Notes: generated from the letters alone by a model not told the origin. DNA of 64,000 nt from Streptomyces sp. NRRL B-1140 (GCF_001280065.1 NZ_LGEA01000091.1:372001-436000), one strand, 5' to 3'; shown: positions 25,411 to 34,487, numbered from the stretch's first letter. Made by a program: numbers and translations.

Positions 25411-26081
25411 CGCTCTCCAGAGGTGGGGGAGTCCGCGCCGCTCAGCGCCGCGAACACGATCACGTTGTCCGCGTAGCCGTCCCCGGTGCGCGCTCCGCCG
25501 CACGTGATCAGCCGCAGCTCGGGGCGGTCCACGTTCCCGTAGACGTCGTCCGCCGGGAAGTCGGTTTTCGGGACGGTCCGTACGGCCGTGACGGCGAACT
25601 CCGCCGTCGTGCCGTTCTCCAGGCGCGCCTCGATCCGGTCGCCCCGCCGCAGCCGGGCGAGGTGACGGAAGACGCCGTCACCGTACGGGCCGACCGTGAC
25701 ATGGCCGAGGAGCACCGACGGGCCGGTCTCGCCGGGGGTCGGCGAGTGCCGGTACCAGCCCGCCCGGTCGTGGTCCGTCACCGGCGGCACCCGCACCGTG
25801 CCGTCGGCCGCCAGACCCAGCCGGATGACCGGGGTGTCGACGCCGATGGCCGGGATCAGGAGCCGGACGGGGACCGAACGGGCCAGGGGGCGAGCGCCGT
25901 CGACCGGCACCTGCCGGGCGGTGGTGCCCGGCCGGCGCGCGGTGGTGCCGTGACCGGCGGTGCCGGGGCCGGTGGTGGCGCGGCCGGTGGATTCGGGGCC
26001 GGTGGTTCCGTGGCCGCCGCACGCCGTCAGCAGGGACGCGAGCGCCCCGGCCGCGAACGCGCGCCTGGAGAACGGGCTCAC
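25407..26081 (-). CDS. Class F-like sortase with lipoprotein-type signal
   Basis: This 224-residue transpeptidase has catalytic His127 (LLGHV), Cys194 (LITCGG) and Arg198, in the order of class F sortases. Instead of the usual plain N-terminal anchor it carries SLLTAC at 16-21, which reads as a lipobox. A Thr/Gly-rich linker (22-60) would place the catalytic domain away from the membrane. The GTG start overlaps the stop of the upstream substrate gene (GTGA). Its natural substrate is most likely the APDTG protein encoded just before it. The lipidation is inferred from sequence only. Confidence 0.88.
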   Translation of the reverse strand: MSPFSRRAFAAGALASLLTACGGHGTTGPESTGRATTGPGTAGHGTTARRPGTTARQVPVDGARPLARSVPVRLLIPAIGVDTPVIRLGLAADGTVRVPPVTDHDRAGWYRHSPTPGETGPSVLLGHVTVGPYGDGVFRHLARLRRGDRIEARLENGTTAEFAVTAVRTVPKTDFPADDVYGNVDRPELRLITCGGARTGDGYADNVIVFAALSGADSPTSGER

Positions 26082-26482
26082 GCCCCGGTCGCCCGGCGGC
26101 GGCGTACGACGAGGACGGTGCCGCCGCCCAGCGCCAGCACCGCGGCGGCGCCCGCGCCGATCGCCGTGCCGCCCGTCCCCGCGTCCCGGGACGCCGTCAC
26201 ACCGGTGTCGGGCGCGCCGCTCGGCCGGACCGAGACCTGGCCGTCGTCGTGTGCCCGGGTCGGCTCGTCCACGGCCGGCGCCCGGGTCGGTTCGTCCTCG
26301 GCCGGCGCCCTGGTCGGCTCGGGCGCCCGGGTCGGTTCGGCGCTCTCCGCGGGCCGGACGGTGGGTGAGGCGGCCGACGGGACCGGGCTCGGGGTCGTCG
26401 CCCCGTCCGCGAACGCGGGCCCCGTGCCCAGCAGTACGGCGGTGCCCGCGAGGGCCAGGGCGCTGAGGACAGTTCGGCGCAT
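26078..26482 (-). CDS. Probable sortase substrate with EPTRAP repeats and an APDTG sorting signal
   Basis: This 134-residue exported protein has a signal peptide (1-25, ending GPAFA-D), a low-complexity wall linker with several EPTRAP repeats, the motif APDTG near residue 90, a hydrophobic helix and an RRRRATGA tail. APDTG is a plausible variant of the LPxTG sorting motif, and the class F-like sortase is encoded immediately downstream with a 4-base overlap. AAGGAG lies eight bases before the ATG. The protein has no globular domain, so it may be a spacer, a surface decoration or a pilin-like element. Confidence 0.75.
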   Translation of the reverse strand: MRRTVLSALALAGTAVLLGTGPAFADGATTPSPVPSAASPTVRPAESAEPTRAPEPTRAPAEDEPTRAPAVDEPTRAHDDGQVSVRPSGAPDTGVTASRDAGTGGTAIGAGAAAVLALGGGTVLVVRRRRATGA

Positions 26483-26705
26483 GAATCGCACTCCTTCGTC
26501 GTCCGCCCGACGGTCGGCGGGCTGGGTGACAGATCGTGCGGAGAGACGAGGCGGCGGCAGGACGGGTTGTAAAGAGACGGCAAAGTCGTCGCGGTGGCTC
26601 CGGAATACTCGGCTGCGCCCGGGAGTCGGGACCGCTAGCATCCGACGCGATGACCACTCACTCCATGAACAGATTGGGGGACCCGTCCGCGCAAGGTGAG
26701 TGCTG

Positions 26706-28055
26706 ATGCTCACCGACCTCGCGAACGGGAACGTCCCGCTTTCCTTCTGGCCGCGCGTGCGCGAGTTCGCCGTGCCGCCCTCCATGATCGAGACCGCGAC
26801 GGCGCGCCGCCGTGCCGGTGACTGGGCCGGTGCCTGCGCCGCCGCGAACGTCGACGCCGACCTCCGGCCCCGTCTCCTCGCGCGGCGCCACGGCAGTGAG
26901 TTCGCCGCCCTGCTCCGCGCAGACCTCCGCCACCTCGCTCCCGACCTGCTGCGCTGGCACATGCCTCGGGTCGCTCCCTACGGGCTGCTGCGGCCGGGCC
27001 TGACCCTGACCCTGGCCCGGTACGGCACGGGCACGGAAGCGCTGCACCTCGTGGCGCGGACGCCGCCCGCCTGGGCGGACGCCGGGCAGCGGATCAGCCT
27101 CGCCCTGTGGGACGCCTCCCGCAGGCACGACAGGGACCGGCGGCATCCGCACCCCCGGCCCAGCCGGCGCTTCCGGCTCGACCTGCACCGTCACCTGTGG
27201 GACGCGCGCCGGACCGGTGAACTGCGGGCGCGTGCCGGCGACGGCGGTCCCATCCCGGAGACCGCCGGGGCGCCGCCTGCCGGGCCGTTCCCCGACGGGA
27301 AGCGGTGTGCCGTGGACCGGTGGGCGGCCGAGGCGGCGATCCTGCTGCGGGCCGAGGGCCGGTCCGGCGGCCGGGTCGGCGTACGGCTCGGGGCACGGCA
27401 CCGCGTCGTCCTCGACCTGTCCGACGGCGGCGAGCAGGCCGCCCTGTCGTACGCACGCGCCCCCGACCCCTCGCTGCCCGTGCTGCCCGACGCTGCGACC
27501 TGGGTGCTGCCCGACCTCGAACTGCTGCGGGCCGGGGCGATCGACCCCGGGCGCCTGCACCCGCTGGTCGCCTCGGCGTTGGGCGCGCAGCGGTCCGGCA
27601 CCCGGCCGGTGCCGGAGCGGGCGGGTGATCCACGGGTGGTGGAATGCCGGGGCGCCCGGCACCGGATCGGGCTGGTCGACGGCGTCCTGGCCGCCCTCGA
27701 CCACGACCCGGCCGAGGTCCGGCGGGAGGAACTGCTCGCCGCGTTCGGCGGACCGCCACTGCCTTGTCTGCGGGCCGTCGACGAGGCACACCGCAGGCCC
27801 GAGTGCCTTCCCGGCGTCCGCGAACGCCTCCACCACGGCGACACCGCGGGGGCGCTCGCCGCGGTCGAGAGCCTGCTCGGCCCCGAGGCGGTGCTGCGCG
27901 ACGGCCCGCTGCGGGACGTTCTGGAGACGGCCGCCAGACGACGCATCGCCCACGGCCTGTTCCGGGCGGGGCTGGAGGGTCCCTCGCCCAGCAGCCTGCG
28001 CCCCTGGGACCGCCGCCGCTCCCGCGACGACGGCCCCCACCCACGCCACATGTGA
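26706..28055 (+). CDS. Unknown protein linked to MoxR and DUF2201 genes
   Basis: This 449-residue soluble protein is rich in Arg, Leu and Asp and has no recognised domain. The ATG at 26706 is chosen because AAGGTGAG ends five bases upstream; a GTG at 26700 is too close to it. It is followed within 93 bases by a MoxR-type ATPase gene and then a metallopeptidase-vWA gene, all on one strand. In bacterial MoxR-vWA systems a third, rapidly evolving component often plays the adaptor role, so this gene may supply specificity. That is inference from context only. Confidence 0.72.
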   Translation: MLTDLANGNVPLSFWPRVREFAVPPSMIETATARRRAGDWAGACAAANVDADLRPRLLARRHGSEFAALLRADLRHLAPDLLRWHMPRVAPYGLLRPGLTLTLARYGTGTEALHLVARTPPAWADAGQRISLALWDASRRHDRDRRHPHPRPSRRFRLDLHRHLWDARRTGELRARAGDGGPIPETAGAPPAGPFPDGKRCAVDRWAAEAAILLRAEGRSGGRVGVRLGARHRVVLDLSDGGEQAALSYARAPDPSLPVLPDAATWVLPDLELLRAGAIDPGRLHPLVASALGAQRSGTRPVPERAGDPRVVECRGARHRIGLVDGVLAALDHDPAEVRREELLAAFGGPPLPCLRAVDEAHRRPECLPGVRERLHHGDTAGALAAVESLLGPEAVLRDGPLRDVLETAARRRIAHGLFRAGLEGPSPSSLRPWDRRRSRDDGPHPRHM

Positions 28056-28147
28056 CGCGGCCCTGACCCAACCGGGGTCAACCGCCCTGCCTCCGACGGC
28101 TCTTCGCTCCACCGAGACGGCCCACCACCGGCAACTGGTGATCACAC

Positions 28148-29389
28148 ATGCGCACTCACACCTCGTCCCTGTCCGACACCGCCGACCAGCTCGACGTGGC
28201 CGGCGACCTGCTGGCCCTGCTGCGGGACACCACGACCGAACCGCGCCCCGACACGCAGCTGGAGGCCCTCACCCTGGCCGTGGCCGCCGACCTGCCCGTA
28301 CTGCTGTGGGGCGAGCCGGGCATCGGCAAGACCGCGGCCCTGAACCAGCTCGCCGCGGCCCTGGATCTGCCGCTGACCACGGTGATCGCCAGCGTGCACG
28401 AGCCGTCCGACTTCGCGGGGCTGCCGATCGTCGGCGACGACCCGGCCGAGCAGGGTGTGCCGCTGGCCCCGCCGGACTGGGCCGTGCGCCTGGTGCGGGC
28501 CGGGCGGGGGCTGCTGTTCCTCGATGAGTTGTCCACCGCGCCCCCCGCCGTGCAGGCCGCCCTGCTCCGGCTCGTGCTGGAGCGGCGGATCGGGGCGCTG
28601 CGGCTGCCGCCGGGCGTACGGATCGTGGCCGCCGCCAACCCGCGTTCCTCGGCGGCCGACGGCTGGGAACTGAGCCCGCCGCTCGCCAACCGCTTCGTCC
28701 ACCTGCAGTGGACGCACGACACCGACGTCGTCGTCCGCGGCCTGGGCGGGATCTGGCCGCGGGCGACCCTGCCCCGGCTCGACCCGGGGAGGCTGCCGGA
28801 GGCCGTGGAGTTCGCCCGCCGTGCGGTGTGCGGACTGCTGGCCGCCCGTCCCGCCCTCGCACACCGGCTGCCCAGCGGCGAGATGCGCCGGGGCGGTCCC
28901 TGGCCGTCCCCGCGCAGCTGGGAGATGACGCTGCATCTGATCGCCTTCGCGACCGCGGCCGGCTCCTCCCGTGACGTCCTCTCCCTGCTGGTCAGGGGCA
29001 CGGTGGGAGACGGGCCCGGCCTCGAACTCCTGGCGAGCCTGGACCGGATGGACCTCCCGGACCCCGAGGCGCTGCTGGCCGACCCGGCCGGTGCGGTGCT
29101 GCCCGAACGCGGGGATCTGCGGCAGGCCGCGCTGGACGGGGTCGTGGCGGCGGTACGCAACCGCCCGGAGCGGGCCCGCTGGGACGCCGCCTGGACGCTC
29201 CTGGTCAAAGCCCTGGAGACCGGCCCTCCGGACGTGCTGGTCGTCCCCGCGACCACCCTCGCGTCCCTGCGCCGCGACGACTGGGACGTCCCGGCGTCGA
29301 TCGAGCGCCTGGCCGGAGTGGTGACCCTGTCCCGCAGGGCGGACCGCACCACGGCCGCGGTCGCGGCGGCGGCGAAGGCGGGACGATGA
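28148..29389 (+). CDS. MoxR-type AAA+ ATPase
   Basis: This 413-residue AAA+ protein has a Walker A GEPGIGKT (55-62), a Walker B GLLFLDEL (Asp126-Glu127) and the sensor RIVAAANPR (about residue 160). MoxR ATPases remodel or activate partner proteins, usually vWA-domain proteins encoded next to them. The stop overlaps the start of the DUF2201 gene by four bases (ATGA), which fits a chaperone-client pair. It is cytoplasmic, with no TM segments. Confidence 0.92.
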   Translation: MRTHTSSLSDTADQLDVAGDLLALLRDTTTEPRPDTQLEALTLAVAADLPVLLWGEPGIGKTAALNQLAAALDLPLTTVIASVHEPSDFAGLPIVGDDPAEQGVPLAPPDWAVRLVRAGRGLLFLDELSTAPPAVQAALLRLVLERRIGALRLPPGVRIVAAANPRSSAADGWELSPPLANRFVHLQWTHDTDVVVRGLGGIWPRATLPRLDPGRLPEAVEFARRAVCGLLAARPALAHRLPSGEMRRGGPWPSPRSWEMTLHLIAFATAAGSSRDVLSLLVRGTVGDGPGLELLASLDRMDLPDPEALLADPAGAVLPERGDLRQAALDGVVAAVRNRPERARWDAAWTLLVKALETGPPDVLVVPATTLASLRRDDWDVPASIERLAGVVTLSRRADRTTAAVAAAAKAGR

Positions 29390-30744
29390 AGACGACGACG
29401 AACAGCGGCGGTGGCGGCTCGGGCGATGACGGGCCGGTGGCGACGGCCCCGGGCGGACCCGGGCCCGCCCACGACACCTCCCCACGGCCCGCCCGCGAGA
29501 CCACCCCCGGGCCCGCCTCCGGAGCCCTGGACCGGGGCAAGCTGTTCACGGCCCGGCTGCACGCCGCCCGCGTCCGCCCCTACCTCGCCACCGCCCTCTT
29601 CGCCCTGCACGTCGTGGAGTCGCGGCGTGTTCCCACCATGGGCGTCGACCGGTACTGGCGGTGCTACGTGTCGCCGGGGTTCGTGGACCGTACGCCCGTC
29701 GAGGAGCTGGCGGGCGTGTGGGTGCACGAGGTGTCGCACCTGCTGCGCGACCACCACGGGCGCAGCGACCGGGTCGCGAAGGAGCGGGGTCTGCACGGCC
29801 CGGGGGAGCGGCTGCGGATGAACATCGCCGCCGACTTCGAGATCAACGACGACGTCTACGGCGACGGCCTGACCCGCCCCGACGACGTCGTCGTACCGGG
29901 CGATCTCGGTCTGGCCGAGGGCGAGTTGATGGAGGAGTACCTGAGACAGTTCGCCGTGGGCCCGAGGATGCAGGACCTGGCCTGGCTGGACTGCGGCAGC
30001 GGCGCCGACGGCCTGGACCGGGAGTGGGAACTGGGCCCGGGCGGTGCGCACGGCCTCAGCGAGCAGGAGCGGGACGCGGTCCGCTTCCGGGTCGCGCAGG
30101 GCATCACCGGCCGCCCCGGCAGGGCCCCGAAGAGCTGGCGGCGCTGGGCCGAGGAGGCCTTCCACCCGCCCCAGCCGTGGCGGGAACTGCTGGGCGCGGC
30201 GGTCCGCTCGGCCGCGTCCGGCCCCGGCGCGGGCGAGGACTACACCTACGGCCGCCCCGCCCGGCGCTCAACCGCCCTGCCCGGCACGATCCTGCCGAGT
30301 CTGCGCCGCCGCCCGCCGCGCGTGTCGGTCGTCATCGACACCTCCGGCTCGGTCAGCGACGCCGAACTGGGCAGCGCGCTCCTGGAGGTCGCCGCGATCG
30401 CCCGGGCCGTGGGCGGCCGTCGCGACCTCGTCACGGTCGTGCCCTGCGACGCCTCGGCCGGGCTCGCCCGCCGCCTGTGCCGTGAGGAGGGCATCGCGCT
30501 CACGGGCGGCGGCGGCACGGACCTGCGGGCCGGTTTCACCCGCGCCCTGCGCACCCGCCCGTCCCCCGACGTCGTGGTCGTCCTGACCGACGGCCAGACC
30601 CCCTGGCCGGACACCCGGCCCCCGTGCCGCACGGTGATCGGCCTCTTCCCGCGCCAGTACGGGAGCGATGCCTACGACGAGTCCAACCCCGAGTACGTCC
30701 CGGACTCGCCCCCGGCGTGGGCCCGGGTCGTGGACATCGGCTGA
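29386..30744 (+). CDS. DUF2201 protein: zinc metallopeptidase-like plus vWA-like domain
   Basis: This 452-residue protein has a disordered Gly/Pro-rich start (1-48). A putative metallopeptidase domain follows, with the zinc motif HEVSH at 114-118. A C-terminal vWA-like domain has the metal-site motif DTSGS at 318-322 and VVVLTDGQTPWPD later. DUF2201 proteins are partners of MoxR ATPases. The pair may form an ATP-driven, metal-dependent protease or chaperone. The ATGA overlap with the MoxR gene supports one complex. Cytoplasmic location is expected, and the substrate is unknown. Confidence 0.9.
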   Translation: MKTTTNSGGGGSGDDGPVATAPGGPGPAHDTSPRPARETTPGPASGALDRGKLFTARLHAARVRPYLATALFALHVVESRRVPTMGVDRYWRCYVSPGFVDRTPVEELAGVWVHEVSHLLRDHHGRSDRVAKERGLHGPGERLRMNIAADFEINDDVYGDGLTRPDDVVVPGDLGLAEGELMEEYLRQFAVGPRMQDLAWLDCGSGADGLDREWELGPGGAHGLSEQERDAVRFRVAQGITGRPGRAPKSWRRWAEEAFHPPQPWRELLGAAVRSAASGPGAGEDYTYGRPARRSTALPGTILPSLRRRPPRVSVVIDTSGSVSDAELGSALLEVAAIARAVGGRRDLVTVVPCDASAGLARRLCREEGIALTGGGGTDLRAGFTRALRTRPSPDVVVVLTDGQTPWPDTRPPCRTVIGLFPRQYGSDAYDESNPEYVPDSPPAWARVVDIG

Positions 30745-30857
30745 CCGGGGCGCGCCGGCTCGGCTTCGGTACGGCCGCCCGGCCGCCCGCCGGGCCCCAC
30801 CGCCGGGCCCCGGAGCCCCTGAAGTGCCGCATACGGCCGCTCGGCGCACCCCGGGCC

Positions 30858-31745
30858 TCACAGCCCGAAGAGCTCCGCCGCGTTGTCGTGGCACACCGCC
30901 CGCAGCCACTCCTCCCCGAGGCCCAGCCGCTCCAGTGACTCCAGCTGGTGCAGGTACGGGTAGGGGATGTTGGGGAAGTCGGAGCCGAGCAGGACGCGGT
31001 CGCCGACGCCGGCCAGCCGGGGCAGGGCCCGGCGCGGGAACGGCGCGAGCGCCTCGGTGAAGTCGGTGAACGCCATCGTCGTGTCCAGCCGCACCTCCCC
31101 GTACCGCTCGGCGAGGTCGAGGAAATCCTCGTACTCGGGCATCCCCATGTGCGCGACGATCAGCCTCAGCCGGGGGTGCTCGGCCAGCACCCGCGCGATC
31201 GGCCCCGGGCCGGTGTGCTTGCCGGGCGCCGGACCGGAACCGCAGTGGATGACCACGGGGATCCCGGCCTCGGCCAGCAGGCCCCACGCCGGCCGGAGGA
31301 GGTCGTCGGCCGGGTCGTACGCCCCCACCTGCACATGCGCCTTGAAGACCCGCGCGCCCGCTTCGACGGCTTCCCGGACGTACGCCTCGACGTCCGGCTC
31401 GGGGAAGAGGGTGGCGGTGTGCAGGCAGTCGGGGGTGCGGTGCGCGAAGCCGGCCGCCCAGCCGTTCAGCCAGCGGGCCATGCCGGGCTTGTGCGGATAG
31501 AGCATCGAGGTGAAGGCCCTTACGCCGAACTCCCTCAGTATCCCGGCCCGTTCGGCCTCCGCTTCCCGGTAGGTGATCGGCCACTCCAGCCCACCCGTCA
31601 GCGGCCCGAGGGAGTCGAAGTACTCCCAGACCTTGCGCAGGACCCGCTCGGGCATGAAGTGCGTGTGCACGTCGACGAGGCCGGGGAGCCCGAGCCGCCC
31701 CCGGAAGCGGCGGACGTCCTCGGACTCGGCAGCGTGATCATTCAT
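30858..31745 (-). CDS. Amidohydrolase-family TIM-barrel metal-dependent hydrolase
   Basis: This 295-residue protein is of the amidohydrolase_2 type (ACMSD-like). It has VDVHTHFMPERV near residue 27 carrying the HxH metal ligands, a central CGSGPAPG strand, IVAHMGMPEYEDF and LLGSDFPNIPYP near the C-terminus carrying the catalytic Asp. Members perform decarboxylation or hydrolysis of cyclic or aromatic acids. The substrate cannot be assigned. The ATG at 31745 has GAGG nine bases upstream and removes a non-coding-looking N-terminal extension. Confidence 0.88.
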   Translation of the reverse strand: MNDHAAESEDVRRFRGRLGLPGLVDVHTHFMPERVLRKVWEYFDSLGPLTGGLEWPITYREAEAERAGILREFGVRAFTSMLYPHKPGMARWLNGWAAGFAHRTPDCLHTATLFPEPDVEAYVREAVEAGARVFKAHVQVGAYDPADDLLRPAWGLLAEAGIPVVIHCGSGPAPGKHTGPGPIARVLAEHPRLRLIVAHMGMPEYEDFLDLAERYGEVRLDTTMAFTDFTEALAPFPRRALPRLAGVGDRVLLGSDFPNIPYPYLHQLESLERLGLGEEWLRAVCHDNAAELFGL

Positions 31746-31853
31746 GGTGTCCAGCCTCGGCGGGGCGGACCGGCGGGGCCAGAGCCGTGCGGAAGGGATC
31801 CGTGAGGGATCGCTCACGCCCGCGGTCTGCCGCCCGGCCCGGGAGCGGCTCCC

Positions 31854-32816
31854 TCAGGCCGGCCGGAACCGGTCGGTGGCCGCCATCAGCGCCGCCGTCG
31901 TGGAAGTCCCCGACAGGCCGTGTCCCTCCTCGCCGATCAGGACGAGCTCGGCGTCCGGCCACACCCGGGCCAGCCGCCAGGCGACGTCCAGGGGACTGCT
32001 GATGTCCATCCGGCCGTGGATCAGCACGCCCGGGATGCCGGCCAGTCTCCCGGCGTCGCGCAGCAGCGCCCCGTCCTCCAGGAACGCGGCGTGCCGCCAG
32101 TAGTGCGTGACGAGGCGGGCGAAGCGCATCCGGAAACACGGGTCCTCGTAGCGAGGGTCGGGCCGGTGCCCGGGGACGGTGGAGACGTGCACGTCCTCCC
32201 ACCGGCACCATTCCCGCGCCGCCCGCTCCCGTACGGCCGGATCGGGGTCGGCGAGCATCCGGGCGTAGGCAGCGGCCAGGTTCCCCTCGCGATCCGCTTC
32301 CGGTACGGCGTCCCGGAAGCGGGCCCACTCCTCGGGGAAGATCCGCCCCATGTCCCGGGTGACCCACTCCACCTCGCGGTGCGTGGTGTTGGTGACGCTG
32401 AACAGGACGAGCTCGGACACCGACCCGGGGTGCCGCTCGGCGTAGGCCAGCGCGAGGGTCACGCCCCAGGAGCCGCCGAGGACGAGCCACTCCCCGATGC
32501 CGAGGTGCCGTCGCAACTGCTCGATGTCGGCGATCAGATGATGCGTGGTGTTGGCGGCGAGCGAGGTCCGCGGATCGGCGGCGTCGGGCGTACTGCGTCC
32601 GCACCCGCGCTGGTCGAGGAGCACGATGCGGTACGCCGCCGGGTCGAACAGCCGGCGCCAGAACGGCCCCGCCCCGGACCCGGGCCCGCCGTGCAGCACG
32701 ACAGCGGGCTTGCCCGCGGGATTCCCGCAGACCTCCCAGTACACGCGGTTTCCGTCACCGACGTCGAGCATGCCGTGCGCGTACGGCTCGATGCCGTCGG
32801 GGTAGGGCTCGGTCAT
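31854..32816 (-). CDS. pip: Prolyl aminopeptidase
   Basis: This 320-residue alpha/beta-hydrolase of peptidase family S33 has the oxyanion motif HGGPGSG, the nucleophile elbow GGSWG with its Ser, DQRGCGRS, and the late active-site segments GRMDISSP (Asp) and GEEGHGL (His). It removes N-terminal proline from short peptides in the cytoplasm, in general peptide turnover. The start ATG follows GAGGA by about eight bases. It is divergent from the small HTH gene across about 100 bp. Confidence 0.92.
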   Translation of the reverse strand: MTEPYPDGIEPYAHGMLDVGDGNRVYWEVCGNPAGKPAVVLHGGPGSGAGPFWRRLFDPAAYRIVLLDQRGCGRSTPDAADPRTSLAANTTHHLIADIEQLRRHLGIGEWLVLGGSWGVTLALAYAERHPGSVSELVLFSVTNTTHREVEWVTRDMGRIFPEEWARFRDAVPEADREGNLAAAYARMLADPDPAVRERAAREWCRWEDVHVSTVPGHRPDPRYEDPCFRMRFARLVTHYWRHAAFLEDGALLRDAGRLAGIPGVLIHGRMDISSPLDVAWRLARVWPDAELVLIGEEGHGLSGTSTTAALMAATDRFRPA

Positions 32817-32918
32817 GCGTGTCGTCCTCTCCTGGCCTTCCGGGAACGGCAGTGCGGTTGCTTGATCCATTCACGGCGTTGCCAGGCCCCCCACTCCGTC
32901 GCGGCGTACCGTGGCAGC

Positions 32919-33254
32919 GTGGCTGACGATGACTTGGGACGGACCCTGCGCCGCTTGCGCCGTCTGGCCTCTTTGACACAGGAGGAACTGGCGGAACGCT
33001 CCGGTGTGTCCGTCGATGTGATCCGTCAGCTCGAACAAGGACGCAAGCACTCGGCACGCCTCCCGACACTGCATGCGAGCCCCTGGGTCGGCGACGTGGT
33101 CCGTGACGAGGCCAATGACCGGCTCGGTGTCGTCACGGATGTCCTCGCCGGTGTGATCTGGGTGCTGCGCCCCGAGTGCGGACCCGGCCAGTGGACGTCA
33201 CGGCAGCCGGAGCGACTGAGGCTGGTGACGCCGCGAGTGGAAAGACAGGCCTAG
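32919..33254 (+). CDS. Chimeric small HTH protein, probably a deletion fusion
   Basis: This 111-residue protein joins two unrelated parts. Residues 1-53 are a standard XRE helix-turn-helix start (GRTLRRLRRLASLTQEELAERSGVS ... RLPTLHA). Residues 54-111 (SPWVGDVVRDEANDRLGVV ... RLVTPRV) match the ending of small streptomycete proteins of a different type, in which VGDxVxD and LRPxxGxxxW patterns occur. The joint at RLPTLHA/SPWVGD cuts the HTH protein exactly where its longer effector part should begin. It is probably an internal deletion that left an intact reading frame. It may still bind DNA, or it may be a pseudogene. Confidence 0.6.
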   Translation: MADDDLGRTLRRLRRLASLTQEELAERSGVSVDVIRQLEQGRKHSARLPTLHASPWVGDVVRDEANDRLGVVTDVLAGVIWVLRPECGPGQWTSRQPERLRLVTPRVERQA

Positions 33255-33266
33255 AAACCCGGCGCG

Positions 33267-33284
33267 GCCCGCATGGCTGCGGGC
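33267..33284. terminator. Convergent terminator hairpin
   Basis: GCCCGCA-TGGC-TGCGGGC, 7-base arms, lies between the chimeric HTH gene and the convergent LacI regulator gene. Confidence 0.5.
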
Positions 33285-33301
33285 TTCCTCGCCCGCGCCC
33301 T

Positions 33302-34363
33302 TCAGCTTCGCCTCCGCGCAGTACTCTCCCGCCGCACCAACCGCGTAGGCACCAGCGTCGTCCCGTGCTCCGCCCCGGCCTGGCGCATCTTGCTGAGCAC
33401 CCCCTCCACGCACAGCCGCCCCACCTGCGCGAAGTCCTGGTGGATCGTCGTCAGGGGCGGGAGGAAGGACGCGGACTCGGGGATGTCGTCGAAGCCGACG
33501 ACGCTGACGTCGTCGGGGACGCGGCGGCCGCGTTCGTGCAGGGCGCGGAGCAGGCCCAGGGCCATCTGGTCGTTGGCCGTGAACACCGCCGTGCAGTCCG
33601 GGTCGTCGGCGAGGAGGAGGCCCGCCCGGTAGCCGGACTCGGCCGACCAGTCACCCCGGACCAGCGGTGGCGGAACGCGGCCTGCCGCGGTCAGCGTGTC
33701 GCGCCAGGCGTTGGCGCGGCGCTGGGCGGCGAAGGAGCCCTCCGGGCCGGCCAGGTGCCACACCGTGTCGTGACCGAGGTCCAGCAGGTGCCGCACGGCG
33801 TCCCGGGCGCCGCCCGCCTGGTCGGTGTCGACGACGGTGTAGCGGTCCCCGGCGTCGGAGTCGGCCACCACGACCTGTACGCCGGGCGGCAGGGAGACCG
33901 TCGCCGCGTCGAGCAGGTGGATCTCCATGATGACGATGACGGCGTCCACGGCGAGTTCACCCAGCCGGGAGAAGGCGCCGTTCACCTCGTCCTGGGTGGG
34001 GACGGCCACGGGCAGCAGGGTGACGGCGTAGCCGTGCTCGGCGGCGGAGGTGGCGATGGCCTCCAGGGTGCGGATGTTGCCCATGGTGGAGAGCGAGAAG
34101 GTGATCACGCCGAGTGTGCGGAACTCGCCCCGGCGCAGCGCCCGGGCCGCGCTGTTGGGCCGGTAGCCGAGTTCCCGCATGGCGGCCAGGACCTGTGCGC
34201 GGGTGTCCGCGTTGACGCCCGGGAAGCCGTTCGAGACGCGGGAGACCGTCTGGGAGGAGACCCCGGCGAGCCGGGCGACGTCGGCCATGGAGGCGCCCTG
34301 GCGGGGGCGGGCCGCACGCCGTCTCGTACGGCTCGTGCCGCCCGGCTCGCTCTCGCCGTTCAC
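33302..34363 (-). CDS. LacI-family transcriptional regulator
   Basis: This 353-residue repressor has an N-terminal LacI helix-turn-helix (MADVARLAGVSSQTVSRVSN near residues 26-45) and a hinge-to-ligand region with EFRTLGVITF and the C-terminal DDVSVVGFDDIPES motif of sugar-binding regulators. The ligand is probably a sugar, because the divergent neighbour is a GH30 hydrolase. The GTG at 34363 has an AGGTGG site and gives a 25-residue basic extension; an ATG at 34288 lacks a site. A perfect palindrome of LacI-operator type lies 109 bases upstream in the shared promoter region. Confidence 0.92.
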   Translation of the reverse strand: MNGESEPGGTSRTRRRAARPRQGASMADVARLAGVSSQTVSRVSNGFPGVNADTRAQVLAAMRELGYRPNSAARALRRGEFRTLGVITFSLSTMGNIRTLEAIATSAAEHGYAVTLLPVAVPTQDEVNGAFSRLGELAVDAVIVIMEIHLLDAATVSLPPGVQVVVADSDAGDRYTVVDTDQAGGARDAVRHLLDLGHDTVWHLAGPEGSFAAQRRANAWRDTLTAAGRVPPPLVRGDWSAESGYRAGLLLADDPDCTAVFTANDQMALGLLRALHERGRRVPDDVSVVGFDDIPESASFLPPLTTIHQDFAQVGRLCVEGVLSKMRQAGAEHGTTLVPTRLVRRESTARRRS

Positions 34364-34471
34364 CGTGCCCACCTGCCCCTCGCTTCCCTCACGGCGCACC
34401 GGGCGCGGATTTCGGTCCGGACCGAGTCCTTGACCCCTGAGATTCGGACAGTGTAGACATCCCGCCAGTGG

Positions 34472-34487
34472 ATGTTTACGTAAACAT
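34472..34487. promoter_or_regulatory. LacI-type operator
   Basis: ATGTTTACGTAAACAT is a perfect 16-bp palindrome with the central CG expected of LacI/GalR-family sites. It lies between the LacI regulator gene and the GH30 gene and probably controls both. Confidence 0.8.

Noticed and set aside
26260..26345. Short repeated CCGGGTCGGTTCG-like units resembling a repeat array
   Set aside because: The units encode EPTRAP repeats in the sortase substrate linker. They have no constant repeat-spacer spacing, so they are not a CRISPR array.
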